DNA from: Xiphias gladius
Lineage: Eukaryota > Chordata > Actinopteri > Istiophoriformes > Xiphiidae
Reading direction: 5' to 3'
DNA: 64,000 bases
Assembly (NCBI RefSeq): GCF_016859285.1
Contig: NC_053415.1
Location: forward strand, 19,699,501 to 19,763,500
Both the position numbers and the translations under genes were made by a program. How positions within the stretch are numbered: position 1 is the first letter of the stretch; every line of letters starts with the position of its first letter. Of this stretch, positions 46,686-58,575 are shown one piece after another. Below the pieces are notes generated by a model. The model was given only the letters and a program-made list of their open reading frames with translations, did no database searches and was not told where the DNA came from.

Positions 46686-46850
46686 GTTAAAGCCCGAAAA
46701 ACAGACCCGAAATAAATAAGTGAATATAAATAAAAAGCAGGAGGCAGGCCGACAGTCTTTCCATGATCCCGCCCCCTCTCAACTGACTTCCTTATTAGTG
46801 GTCACATGGTTTTGTTGCTAACACGAAATCACATGACGCGTCCAGACCAT
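46686..46850 (-). promoter_or_regulatory. CLN5 5' UTR and proximal promoter
   Basis: Sequence directly upstream of the CLN5 start. It contains a GC-box-like CCCGCCCCCTC (46770-46780) and two CACATG E-boxes within GGTCACATGG (46800-46809) and ATCACATGAC (46829-46838), weak relatives of the CLEAR motif. No TATA box. The transcription start is not determinable from sequence alone. Confidence 0.4.
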
Positions 46851-47900
46851 AAGAAATTAATTATCATTTTACTAAATGTGGAAATAAGTATAGAAAATGA
46901 ATTTATATAATATAAGCTTGGTAAGGAAAACGAATATAATGTTCTTTATTTATTTTGATTGACCATTTATTTAGGGTTTTGTTTGTTTTTTTGGCAAAAT
47001 TTTGATTTATTTCTTTATTCTCAATTAATCTTGCTCATTTGCCAGGATTTTAAAATTTATGTCCCGTGGCCCTTCTGGGCCACAATAATCAACTGTGAAA
47101 AAAAATCAAAAAAATTATAAATAAATACTAATAAAATTATATAAAATAACACGTAGTGAAATAAATAAATGACTAAAAATATTAATAACAAAAATTAATT
47201 AAAATCAGATGATAAAAACAAATATTTCTCTTTTATTTAAATTATGATAAAATAATTAAACAAGCAGTGAAATACATATCCAAGTAAATAAATCAATATC
47301 AAATTAAATTAATCAACATTTATTAATTATTTGTGAAAATCAACTCCAACCTATTAAAATATTACAGATATAAGTTATTTTATTATATATAATTATTATT
47401 ATTATTTTCTATTATTATTATAAATTTAATAATATTGTACATAATACTATTATCATAAATTTTTTCTCTACAATAAGACAAATGTGTCCAATTGGAGGTA
47501 ATTATTTTAATATCTTCAGTTTTAAGACTTTTTAAAAAAAAGTTTTAAATTTTCAGTTCAATTCGATTAAAAAATACTTGTGTCAGGATTTAAAGCCACA
47601 TCAATGAAAAGTTTTAATTGGAAATGTATGACAGATCATTCTAAATCTTAATTACAAAAAAATGGCATAATTTAATCTGATTAAGTCAACCATGTTTTAA
47701 TAATTTGCTGAAATGCATAGAGAACTTATTTTAGAAGACTGGAGATTTAAGAAGATCCACAGCAAAAATCTGCAACTTTTTAAAAATTAAGTCTTTGGAG
47801 AAAATTGTATTTTTTAGAGGAAACATCAAATAAAAATGAACATGTGTAGTAAGGCTGACAATGAAGAGTAATTGCACCATTTTATCATACTGTGTTAATT
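46851..47900. other. Highly AT-rich spacer between the divergent CLN5 and ES1-like genes
   Basis: About 1 kb composed almost wholly of A and T, with many ATTAATA, AAATAAAT and TTATTATTAT words, especially 47090-47480. No gene. It separates the two promoters. Confidence 0.75.
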
Positions 47901-48044
47901 TGCATCAGCCTTTTTTTCCCTGCCTAATAACTTATAAACGCCAGCTGGCCTGTGAGGGTTTGAGCACACGATGGCGCTAAAGCACCGAGGGGCCTGGACA
48001 GGTACAAAGTGCAGAAGAAGAAGAAGCGGAGGACGGGGGCCGCC

Positions 48045-51000
48045 ATGCTCGCCCTGCTGCACCTCGGCGGTCGTAACTTCCTGGCGTCCGGCGCCGTTCA
48101 GACCGTGAACAAAAGCTATTACTCGGCGCAGATGGGCAAACGCGTGGCCGTGGTGCTGGCGGGCTGCGGGGTCTATGACGGCAGCGAGATCCACGAGGCC
48201 TCCGCTGTTCTGGTTCACCTGAGCAGGGGAGGTGCGAGTGTAAGTCTAGCGAGACCGCTTTGATCGGCAACCGCTGATACTGTATGTTTTGCTGGGAAAA
48301 GTGTGTGAGATAGCCTCCTTCGGCACATCATCAGTAGCTTTATACGATGCAACCTGTTTGGCACCTTTCCTTTTTTTGGTTTTCTTCTTGTTTTCTTTGC
48401 GTGTACGTGACATAAAGGTAGACTCGCCTGCTGCAGGTTTTGGCGTCTGCTCATACAGGCCTGACCTCTACAACTTTTTTTTTTTTTTTAACCGGGCTGC
48501 AGGGCGACTGAGAAACGGACCCGGTCCTGTTTGATACAGTGGATCCCACAGCCACAGTGGAACAGAATAGGCCCTTCAGCGTGTCACGGTTGAGCTCTGC
48601 TTAGTGTCAAGACACCGCAGGACACAAGATGCCACCGGACCAGACTGAGAATTCACGGGGAAAACGTCCTCTCTCCTCTCTGGTTAACGTGCAGAGTCTC
48701 AGATACGCAGCTAGAGGCGAGGTCACCCACTGCTTTATTGTGAATCTTTTGCACACCCTTGCGTTATGGTGCCCTGAGAACTGCCATCCGCATAGTTTGA
48801 CTCTGGTCAACTAAGTCACACGCACTTTGCACGACAGTGACACTTCTTTAAAGGACAGGTTCACATATTTCCAAGTCTGTCTTAAAACAGAACCTCCACA
48901 CCCACATGTAAAGTCCAAGAGTTGCCGGTCGCGGTCGTTGTTCCTCCTTAGTCTAAACTATAATGGCCTCAGAGTTCCCCTGTTAACACAATGGCAGTGA
49001 CGGGGATGAAAATCCACAGTCCTCGTTACATGGAGAAAAAACAAATCTAAAATTCAGCTTAGGGTAATAAGAGGAAGTCTGAGTAAGACAAATCACCAGG
49101 GTACCTCCCAAAGTTACAGTATTTTTAGAATGGAGTTCCTGCTTTGTGTTAAGGAAACACTTTCCAGGAAAACAAAAGGGGGGGATTTATACTGAAGACT
49201 GTATAACTTTGCAACTTGAGACTGTTGAAAGTTCATATTATCTACAGCTGAACTTTGGGTTGTATTTTTGCACAGAATAAGGACATCGCATTTTGTCCCC
49301 TCTCATCCACTGGAGATACATGACTTTCTCAGTGCAGGCGTGTGGGCATGTGACTATTGCTTTGAGATGGATTTGGAAAAAAGTGTGAACCTGTCCTTTA
49401 AGGGGCTCTGATCTGCACACCATGAATGCATTGCTGATATAATAGTCACTGCCGTCGGAGCAGTATCACCATGAGACATTTTTATGTACAAGCGTTCCCC
49501 TGTGATCCAGGATGGTTTAATATTCCTTTAATTATTCCATGTTGTTTTTGGAGGTGTTTTTTAGATGACGGCCAAAGAGAGGTTTTTATCCAGGAGATAG
49601 GCTGTGTTTTTCACATGTACATGGCTGAAAGTTTTCTGATAAATTGATCCAAGTTCCGTCTTGGCTGCAAATATAAGTGAGCTAGAATATAAATGCGGAT
49701 TAAGAAATAAGAAGATTCAATCAGTAAATTGGAAAAAAAAAAAAAGGATCAACAGATACAACTAATCATAAGTTGCTGTCCTGATGGTGTCCGGTGTCTT
49801 TTTATGTTTTGAAATGAGAGTCCTCACCTCTTTGTTTAATCACCCGCAGGTAAACATGTTTGCCCCCAACATTGACCAGATGCATGTGGTGGACCACCTG
49901 AAAGGCGAACCGTCTCAGGAGAAGAGAAACGTGCTGGTGGAGAGCGCGAGGTTGGCCCGTGGAAACATCAAGGACCTGTCTAAACTCAGTGTCAAAGACC
50001 ATGACGCAGTTATATTCCCAGGTTCGGTAATAGCAACATGCTGGCCTGATCTCTCTTTCTCCTGTTGTTACATGCTTCACCGATTCAGTCTAAACACTCA
50101 ATATTGCCTCAGGCGAGGTAGAAACCAGTGCCTGTATTTAACTATTAATATTCCCAACTGATGAACCTCTCTCCTTGTTCTGCCTCAGATCCTAAGACCC
50201 CTTAGCCTATCTAAAACTGACTGAGCACTTGGGCTTCTGCAGTTCTTTTCAGTCTAAACACACCGCTGCGCAGGCGGCGATTGTATGAAATGACCTCACC
50301 TCTCCATGGTTTTGATGTTTGGAAGGTGGTTTCGGGGCAGCGAAGAATCTCTGTACTTGGGCAGTGCAGGGGAAGGACTGCTCTGTCAATGAGGAGGTCA
50401 GGGCCGCGCTGCAGGCGTTCCGCGGTGAGGGCAAACCCATCGGCCTCTGCTGCATCTCACCCGTCCTGGCTGCCAAGGTGTTTCCTGGGTGTGAGGTCAC
50501 CGTCGGCCTCGAGAGGGATGATAGGTGAGTCGGACGTGTTTAAGCGCACCTGATGTGTCCTCTGGTGTTATTCCAGTTTGCTACAACCTGGGTTTTATTT
50601 TCATAGTTGCGGCTTTTGCTTTTAGTTTCACTAAGTTAAATGCCGAGTTCTGTGAACGTAGGGCGACAAAAACACAAGCAATTAAGATGATCAAAAATGA
50701 CTCCCAAATTTATTTAGAAATGAAAACTGGGCCAAACTGTGAAATTATTACTGAAACTGTCTTTTGTAAACATCTATTACAGTAAAGACACACTTCCTGG
50801 TTCAAGTTTGACCTCCATACTTGCCAAAGTTGCATGAACACATTTTTTTTTTAAATTATTGCCACATTCTGGGTCTGCCCATTTTTGATTTTACTCCTTA
50901 ATAAAATTGTTCAAGTATTTTTGCCAAACTGTTGGCTTGTTTGCAACCTGTCTGATCATTTGAAGGCTTATGTTTCTTGCACTGTTCGCTTCTTTTTTTT

Positions 51001-51671
51001 TTTTTTTTTTTTTTTTTAAGATATGTTTCCATATTCCAAGATCTCAGAAATTACTTTGGTGATTGCAGTGTTTCTTAAAGAACTGAGGAAAAATGAACAT
51101 CTGTTCTAGTGATGCGTCGGCTGCGAGGCAGACCTCAAATAAAACATTTCAGCAGACTGCCCTTTTCAGGATAAAATACAGCAGTCGCCTGACATTTGTA
51201 CAAACTGGGACAGTTGCTTCAAAACAGGGCATCAACGAAGAGGCCAGTCTAAAAGAGGCCTGTGACAAAAGACAAAAAAATACATGCATAACAAAATTTG
51301 TTACCACGTCCTAGTTAATCTCACCTACACCTACCTTTTTTTTTTTTTTTCTGTGTAATCTTAATCGATAGAAATTATGTCCAGAGCTACAGACATAAGA
51401 CCCAAGTTGGAATTAAATCATAATTTCCCTGAGTTGTCTAAAGAAGCTACCTTTGCGCGGCTAAACATGGTTTTTGTCCTGTCTTTCCCCCGACACCACC
51501 GACAACACCACCACCCCCAGCCCAGCTCAGCCGCCAACGCAAGCAAGAGCGAGAGGCGAGTGGGCCCAGAGAAACGAGAGCAGGCTGGTCACCACCTGTG
51601 CCACCTGTGCTCCCATCTCCCATCCACGTAGATATTTGATATCATCGGGCGGATGGTGCAGGGCGTGCTGA
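48045..51671 (+). CDS. ES1/GATD3-like mitochondrial protein (DJ-1/PfpI superfamily), last exon probably frame-damaged
   Basis: ES1 (GATD3 in human) is a mitochondrial glutamine-amidotransferase-like protein. Three exons are clear: 48045-48239, 49850-50021 and 50326-50524. They encode a basic N-terminal targeting-like stretch, then [65 protein letters not shown] and the nucleophile-elbow region [21 protein letters not shown] fourth piece, 51521-51671, can be joined to give 717 nt (238 aa) ending TGA, but its translation does not resemble the family. DNA for family-like words (SAANA...[22 protein letters not shown]) is present there in different frames. The exon 2 donor (CAG|GTTCGG) is weak. 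Either a decaying gene, a sequence error, or a divergent tail. An AATAAA follows at 51919. Confidence 0.75.
48847..49402. mobile_element. TIR element in ES1-like intron 1
   Basis: Left end TTTAAAGGACAGGTTCACA (48848-48865) and right end TGTGAACCTGTCCTTTAA (49384-49401) are near-perfect inverted repeats, with 520 bases between them and no transposase. I recognise the AAAGGACAGGTTCACA terminus from a common teleost non-autonomous element. The good match of the ends suggests a younger copy than that at 8252. Confidence 0.85.
50525..51520 (+). other. ES1-like intron 3
   Basis: A 1-kb intron with good donor GTGAGT at 50525. It includes T-runs at 50992-51017 and 51337-51350. I looked for the missing conserved WPYAGTA-type segment here and did not find it. 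Confidence 0.55.
51521..51671 (+). pseudogene. Frame-scrambled remnant or misread terminal exon of the ES1-like gene
   Basis: Acceptor ACCCCCAG at 51513-51520. Short family-like words appear in sequence order but in different frames: [12 protein letters not shown] around 51529-51564, RLVTT around 51585-51599, and [17 protein letters not shown] at 51621-51671, where the last frame has a TAG just before it. At least two small length changes relative to the ancestral exon are implied. It could be true decay or base-calling error. Confidence 0.45.
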
Positions 51672-51918
51672 AAAAAACTTGCTGACGACTGGGGACGGTA
51701 GACGGTGGCAGCAGAGAAGAAGGGTGGTCGTGTCGCTTCAGCTAGCTTTACGGTAGTGATTTGCACGGCATGGTCTAATTTCTCAGGCGTATGTATTGTT
51801 TGACAGAAAATCTCTGTTTAACTCAATCTTACTGGATTATATTCTAATGCAGCGGATCGGTGTTATGACAGTCTTTTGGGAAATCGGTAGCTGGTATTGT
51901 ATTGTACAAAAAAAATGC

Positions 51919-51924
51919 AATAAA
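51919..51924 (+). terminator. Polyadenylation signal AATAAA of the ES1-like gene
   Basis: GCAATAAAATGG lies 248 bases after the TGA at 51669-51671 and only 29 bases before the ACOD1 signal on the opposite strand. Confidence 0.55.
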
Positions 51925-51952
51925 ATGGAACAAATTCACTTTTCCAGTTCGC

Positions 51953-51958
51953 TTTATT
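51953..51958 (-). terminator. Polyadenylation signal AATAAA of ACOD1
   Basis: TTTATT on the + strand, 124 bases downstream of the ACOD1 stop when read on the - strand. A normal position for a short 3'UTR. Confidence 0.6.
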
Positions 51959-52081
51959 TCAGCCCCATGCACCGTAGAAGGAAAAGCTGAGTGCGTGTGT
52001 GCATACCATGTTGAAAAGTTTGAAATATTTCAAGGCTTCACACAGATACTTGCTACGCTGGCTTCATCTTAGAGTGTTTAA

Positions 52082-54614
52082 TTACAAACCTCTCCTGCTG
52101 TATAACTGGTTATGTGGACTGCTTGTCATTTTCAGATACGAGCCCAAGACCGAGCATTCGCTCAGTCTCTCAATGCTACCTATCACATCAACCAATCCCT
52201 CCACTGCCTGTGCACACAGCACGGAAGACGCATTAAGACTGAATTTCTCCACCAGGTCGTCTTGACTCAGTGGCCGCCTCCAGTGGCCATAAAAGGTATC
52301 GCACCTGGCTGCGTAACTCTGCCCCTGATCTGTTTCTATCTCCACCTCACAGTACATCTCGTCGAAGCTGGGATGGTTATCCTCGGGGGTCTCCACGTTC
52401 ACTTTGGACAAGAGCTCCTTCAGAGCCGGTCGGTTGATTTGGGCTTCGCCGAAGGAGGCCACCGTCACTCTGTTGTCCAACAGGGCAGAGCAGGCGTTAA
52501 ACTGGAATGAGTGCCGGGCCTGGTGCTGTGTGGCAGGCGAGGGACAGTTGATGTACTTGGATGGAGGTACGCGCAGTGTGATGTGCCGGATCTGGCTGAG
52601 GTCAAAGTTCCCCACTGTATTTTCAAGCTTTCCGCGGGCTGCCAGAGCGGCCTCCACAACCCAGTGCATCCCCAAATGAGCAGGGATGCGCTTGACGGCC
52701 ACGTCCTGATCTTCCAGGATCCACTTAAAGCCGCCGGCAGCAGAATCTGCCATCGCTGAAGGACTGTAGTCTTTGTAGTAGACCCCAAACCCGCTGTCCA
52801 TATCTAGGATGGCTGGATTCCCCTCCAGTCCGATCTGGGCCAGCCGAGCGGCCTCCAGGCCCCTCCGAGCAGCGTTTCCCACGTGGAGAGGTTTGGTCTG
52901 TGTGGCGGCATTGGCCAGGGGAGCCCCGGCGGAGGAGGCGGCGATAGCCAGGGCATGACTGCACTGTGCAGGGGAGAGACCCAGGAGCTTGGCCGAGGCT
53001 GCAGCACTCCCCATCACCCCAACGACAGTGGGAGGGTGGAATCTGAGAGTGTCGGGAAAGGCGTATAAAGATGACCAAAGCATTAGGATATAGTCAAGTT
53101 TGATCATTCATTGTTAAGGCTTTCACCAGCTCTGAACGAGACCATTAGTTAATCAAATAGTTGACAGCTATTATGACAATGAATTAGTCGTTCAAGTCAT
53201 TTTTTCATTCACTGGTTCCAGCTCCTCAAATGTGAGGATTTGCTGTTCGTCTTATGTGATGATAAACTGAATATCTTTAGGTTTTTAGACTGTTGGTAAG
53301 ACAAAGCAATTTGAAGGCTTAAGAGGTGGACATGTTATAGACCAGACCAGTAAACTGACAGGTTTTTTTTTTTTCTTGATTAATCAATAATTCATATAAT
53401 TGTTGGTTGGAGGGCCAGTTCTTATTTGTCTGTTGCGTATTCAATGTTCAGTTTACCCAAATTACGGAAAGAAACCCCTTTTTTGGGGGACGCTGCATCT
53501 GGAACTGATCGGTTTTTGTGTCATGCCTTTTTTTTTTTTGAGTGCTTTGAGTACCACAGACTGAAATCCATTGACCACCCCCCTACCTATAAAACCCAAA
53601 CCATCTCCACTGCTTGATACCACGATGGGGCAGGTGTTGCACCTTATGTGATTGGGCCGAATCAGTCCTTTTCAATGCTCAAACATTTCCAGCGTCCGCT
53701 AAATAGCAACTGGACGGAAACACTGGCGCAGAGCTCGCGTGTCAAGTCGTTCTCACCTTTCAGGTATGTTGTACGCCTCTCTGGAGAACCTCATGAGTTT
53801 GCCCTGCACCTCGATGCCAACATTAAAGGCCAACAGCAGGTCCAGGCCCGAGGGCCGGCTGGGCAGCGTCTCGGCCAGGGCCAGCAGCGCCGGGAGCACA
53901 GCCCCCGAGGGGTGAGTCGCTGGGTGCCACGTGTCGTCGAAGTCCATGGAGTGGACCTGTCGCCAGACAACGCAGCGGTCAAACCAGCGCCACCCAACGC
54001 TCGCGCTCTCCGTATTACTGCGGTGCTTTGCGCGTGGCCGGACTTACCGCGACGCCGTGCACGAACGCAGCGTAGGCAGGAGGGAGGGTCGCGCCCGGCT
54101 TGCCCCAAACGCCGCTCCTCTCCCCAGAGGTGAACAACTGCAAATGAACATGAGGGTGAGTGCGCGGCGAAACGGGAACAGTGACGGTCAGTAGCTTAGT
54201 ATGTGAGGTACAGGGGAAAAGGTCTCATGAGGCCAAATAAATAAAAGGATTTGATGATGATCACAGGTTCGCACTGATAAAAAGAGGTCAAATGGATATT
54301 TAGTATATTATAGGTTGACAAGTGTTGTTAATAGGTGTTTAGATATTAGTGTAAGCCATCTCTGAGGTGCTTTCAAGCTCTTTAGTTAAATTAAAATGGA
54401 AGCTTTCTCATCAGGTGTTACGCCGCCACTCTCGTCCAACAGTCGACTGTACCTGGCTGTACGCGAGAGCCTTGTTGAAGACGGCCGTCGTGGTTCCTAG
54501 TAAGCCCACGCCCAGGGTGTCCAGAATCATCCTTTTGCTCCTGTTGATCACAGCGTCCGTCAGCCGAGTGGCGTCGAGCGCATGGATGGCGGCCCCAAAG
54601 CTCTCGGTGATGCC
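52082..54614 (-). CDS. acod1: ACOD1/IRG1, mitochondrial cis-aconitate decarboxylase, start exon missing
   Basis: ACOD1 converts cis-aconitate to itaconate in activated macrophages, an antimicrobial and immunoregulatory metabolite. Exons on the - strand are 54614-54453, 54137-54048, 53956-53757 and 53042-52082, giving 1,413 nt or 470 aa plus stop. The sequence opens GITESFGAAIHALDATRLTD and NRSKRMILDTLGVGLLGTTT, then VWGKPGATLPPAYAAFVHGV and HSMDFDDTWHPATHPSG. Residues matching human Asp93, His103, His159 (RFHPP), Lys207 (TQTKPLH) and Tyr318 (SKYIN) are all kept, so activity is expected. The first exon identified lacks a Met and has an in-frame stop just upstream, so a short start exon (about ten residues in human) lies further right. 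MmgE/PrpD fold family. Confidence 0.95.
53136..53410. mobile_element. ACGATTAGT-type element, copy 4, in an ACOD1 intron
   Basis: Begins ACGAGACCATTAGTTAATC and ends GATTAATCAATAATTCATAT. Shares CATTCACTGGTTCCAGCTCC, TCAAATGTGAGGATTTGCTG, AAACTGAATATCTTTAGGTT and AGACAAAGCAATTTGAAGGC with the other copies. No coding capacity. Confidence 0.75.
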
Positions 54615-56980
54615 CTGGGAGGGTGAAAACGGGGCTAGTCAGTCCAGAAACCCCATCCCCCACAGACCAGGCTACGAGGGACCGCAACCAGCCTGCATGT
54701 ATTTGCCTCTAAACCCAAAAGTAGTTTCCAAAAGTTTCCTAAACCGAATCACATGAAGTAAAACGCTGGAGAAAAAAAAAATGTAAGAAATGTGTGATTC
54801 AAGAAAAATATGTAAGTATGAAAGAAAACAATACCTTGCGTAGCATTGTTGTGGCTCAACAATGTCGTCGAATGACAATGTGTCCAAGTGCAGAGGCATT
54901 TTATAGGTAATATGGAGGCTGATCTACCAAATTTCCAAAGTGGCTTAAAACCACAAGGATGAGAAGTAGGAACTTTCACAATGACTGATTGTCGCTTTCG
55001 AGTAATTTCTCCTGGGTTGGACTGTTTGGTAGATAGTCAATGTAAAAAAAAAAAACTAAATTGCTTGTGTTTGCTTAGTTTTAATTACATTTAACGTCGG
55101 GATACCAAAGAAGTGGTTCAAAACACCCTATGGTGATTGACTTTGAGACGGAAAAGTTATTAAAAAAAGAACGGACCTGAGTGTTCCAAGGAAAATCACA
55201 GAAATGAAAAATACAAATCCTGACAGTGATCCCATGCAGTATTATGTGCAGAGTATAATGACAAAGGTGGAAGGAGGACTTTTATTTTAGGTAAAATAAC
55301 TGATTTGCAGAAAGCAGTCATGCTGTATTTCAAAACCAGTGTCTTTTTGAAATGAGAGACAGTGGAAATTCAGCTTCAGTGGGAAGTTCTGGGCAGGGGA
55401 AGTTACATAAGTCTGAAACAAATCACCAGCTAACAATCACATGACAAAACAATGTCTAATTTCAGACAGCTGGCAAACTAACTATTATGAACGGGATATT
55501 ATTTAACACTAAAAGTGGATATTATTACAATATTTTTGTACAATGGAACAGTCAGTATTTAGCTCAATTTGGTCAAGTGTAAATTCACCCTGCTACAACT
55601 TGGATTGGGACAAGTTGGACATTTCAATCATTTGTCAGTTACTTCCTAGCTTTTGATTTCAGCTGCTTTTCAGTACTTTTAGCTCCGCATTTGACCCGTT
55701 TATCCATTGCTCTGATCTAATTGCTTCAAAGATTTTCCATTACTTTAAGCCAACTGTTTCAAATGTTTTCTCATTACATATAGCTCACAATTTCAGACGC
55801 TTTCCCATTACTTTCACAGTTTCAATTATTTTTCCATTACTTTTAACCAACTGCTCGCTTGCTGACTAGTTTGCACTGGCAGCTTCAACACAAAAATTTA
55901 GATGTATTTCTTAATCAAATTACAATTTGTATTTTTTAGTTGAGTTTAGTTGATAGCTTTCTCTAATTTACAAAACATCTGCTGTAGATCTGAATGATCT
56001 GCATGCACAAGTATTATTTATTGATTCTTGTGCGCTATACATGTGAAATATGGGGGTGAAATAGGTTAATTTGACTTTACAGCCATTTATATGTTGCACT
56101 TTCTTCATTTATGAGCTTCAGGAGCTTTGATAAATGCTTTCGTTATGTGCCTCCTTCCCAGCTGTTTTTGTGATGGTTTTAGTTTGACCTTTAATACCCG
56201 CAAGCCCACACATTAACAACATGCGTGTCAATCCGCGAATCAATCACTTTCCAAAAGGTATTTCTCCCTTTTTAACCGACCAGACTGATCATCGCCACAG
56301 ATCAATACCGACTGGTACTGGTGTGAGGCTGTGTCACCTAATGGTTTACAGCTGTGTAGGCATGTGTACACACACACGCACGTCATGCAGAAGTCAATTT
56401 AATGTTCTCCTAAGTAATAAGAACAAGTTTGTCTGTTTTATTAATGCTTGTGTTGTGAGGCCGAATTTGAATTTTAAGCACAGGGACTGAGCATTTTTGT
56501 CAGTCCTCATTTCTTCAAAAGGGATGCTTGTATGTTAGAGGCTTAAGACTGTATCTCTCTCTCTGTGTGTGTGTGTGTGAGTGTGTGTGTGTGTGATGTG
56601 TAAGCTGCTGGCTGCATTTCCTTCAGAGCTGCAATGGGTGTCACTCTTTCCATATTTTCCAACCGTTTCTCGATTTCAGAGCTTGAAGAACTTAGACCAG
56701 CTGTGTGGTTTCTGGTTTTGTGTGTCCCTATGGGATTTTTTTTTTTTTTTTTTTTTTGGGGGGGAGGTCCTTAACATAATTCATTTGATTAATTAAACAA
56801 TCAATAGAGGGTAGGCTGCATTTATATTTATGACAAACATGGCAGGAAGAAACAAAGGAGAGATAATCAAATGTGGGTGTTTGCCTTAAGTGATGCTCTC
56901 TCTCTCTCTCTCTCTTTGTGCGTATGTAAGATGGGGGGCCACGAACCCATATTTTTTTCTGACAAGTCAGTCGTTTAATA
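54615..56980. other. Upstream region of ACOD1 and gap to KCTD12
   Basis: This stretch must contain the ACOD1 promoter and, by homology, a very short first coding exon, but no ATG plus donor combination stands out. At 55620-55870 there is a loose internal repetition of CATTACTTT and AGCT words (TTTTCCATTACTTT, TTTCTCATTACATA, TTTCCCATTACTTT). Simple repeats lie at 56566-56596 (GT), 56735-56763 (T then G) and 56896-56914 (CT). No other gene seen. Confidence 0.55.
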
Positions 56981-57115
56981 GTTAAATGTTAACTTCTCAG
57001 TCAACCCGTCACGCACGCGCATTTCACGCTCGCGGTGAGCCCAGGCTTCATAAACAAGCCGCTGCCACATTGTTGTCCAGTGTTTCAACTGATCCCACAT
57101 CAGTGCAGCGGCTGA

Positions 57116-57988
<873 letters not shown>

Positions 57989-58575
57989 CATATAGTATTC
58001 ATGTCAAGTTGGTGTACATGGACATTTCATAATCTAGAAGGGAATGTCTTTAAAAGTGTTGCATTTGCTGTGTCGAATGCCAATGTTTACCAACTGCAAA
58101 ATACTGCCCCAATATTCTAAAAATGTGTCTCTGAGCTTAATCGGGGACACGAAATGGCCCCAAAATAGATTCCACACAAAGGTTTTTGACACTAGTCAAG
58201 AGAAGACTATCCAATTTGGATGGTCAAAGTGAGCAGGGCGGTTGACACACTAACCCAAAGCACTCTTGCGCGGAAAAGCGCCGACAAAAAGCCATCATCT
58301 CCATTTCATAGAACTGCATGACAATGTTTCAGTCATATGTGACTCAGTGCTGTGTGAATTGAGCGGGATCCAAGAGCAGACAAGCAGCAATTAGTATTCA
58401 GTGTCATTGTAACTTCTAGGCTTGCTTGATCACATGTTTGGCCAAGTTGTGTATTATCTATTAGCCTCTTATAGCAGTTCTATCACTGACATGATTGTAA
58501 GTGTATGTGCTTGCCTGGTAGAGTTGTATTTGTTAACCCTGTTCAGACGAAATAAAATCTTCTACTCTGTTATTC
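57989..58575 (+). other. kctd12: KCTD12 3' untranslated region (inferred)
   Basis: Non-coding sequence from the stop to just beyond AATAAA at 58551-58556, followed by a TTCTACTCTGTTATTCT stretch. Longer forms are possible: a second AATAAA is at 59625-59630. Confidence 0.5.
58551..58556 (+). terminator. Polyadenylation signal AATAAA of KCTD12
   Basis: GACGAAATAAAATC, 563 bases after the stop, with T-rich downstream sequence. Confidence 0.5.

Noticed and set aside
50027-50032. GTAATA as donor for exon 2 of the ES1-like gene
   Set aside because: Better consensus than GTTCGG, but joining to exon 3 would leave the family frame; kept only as a sign of weakened splicing.
54672-54899. - strand frame upstream of ACOD1 as its N-terminal exon
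   Set aside because: Does not join exon 54614 in a conserved frame and has no targeting-like or family sequence.
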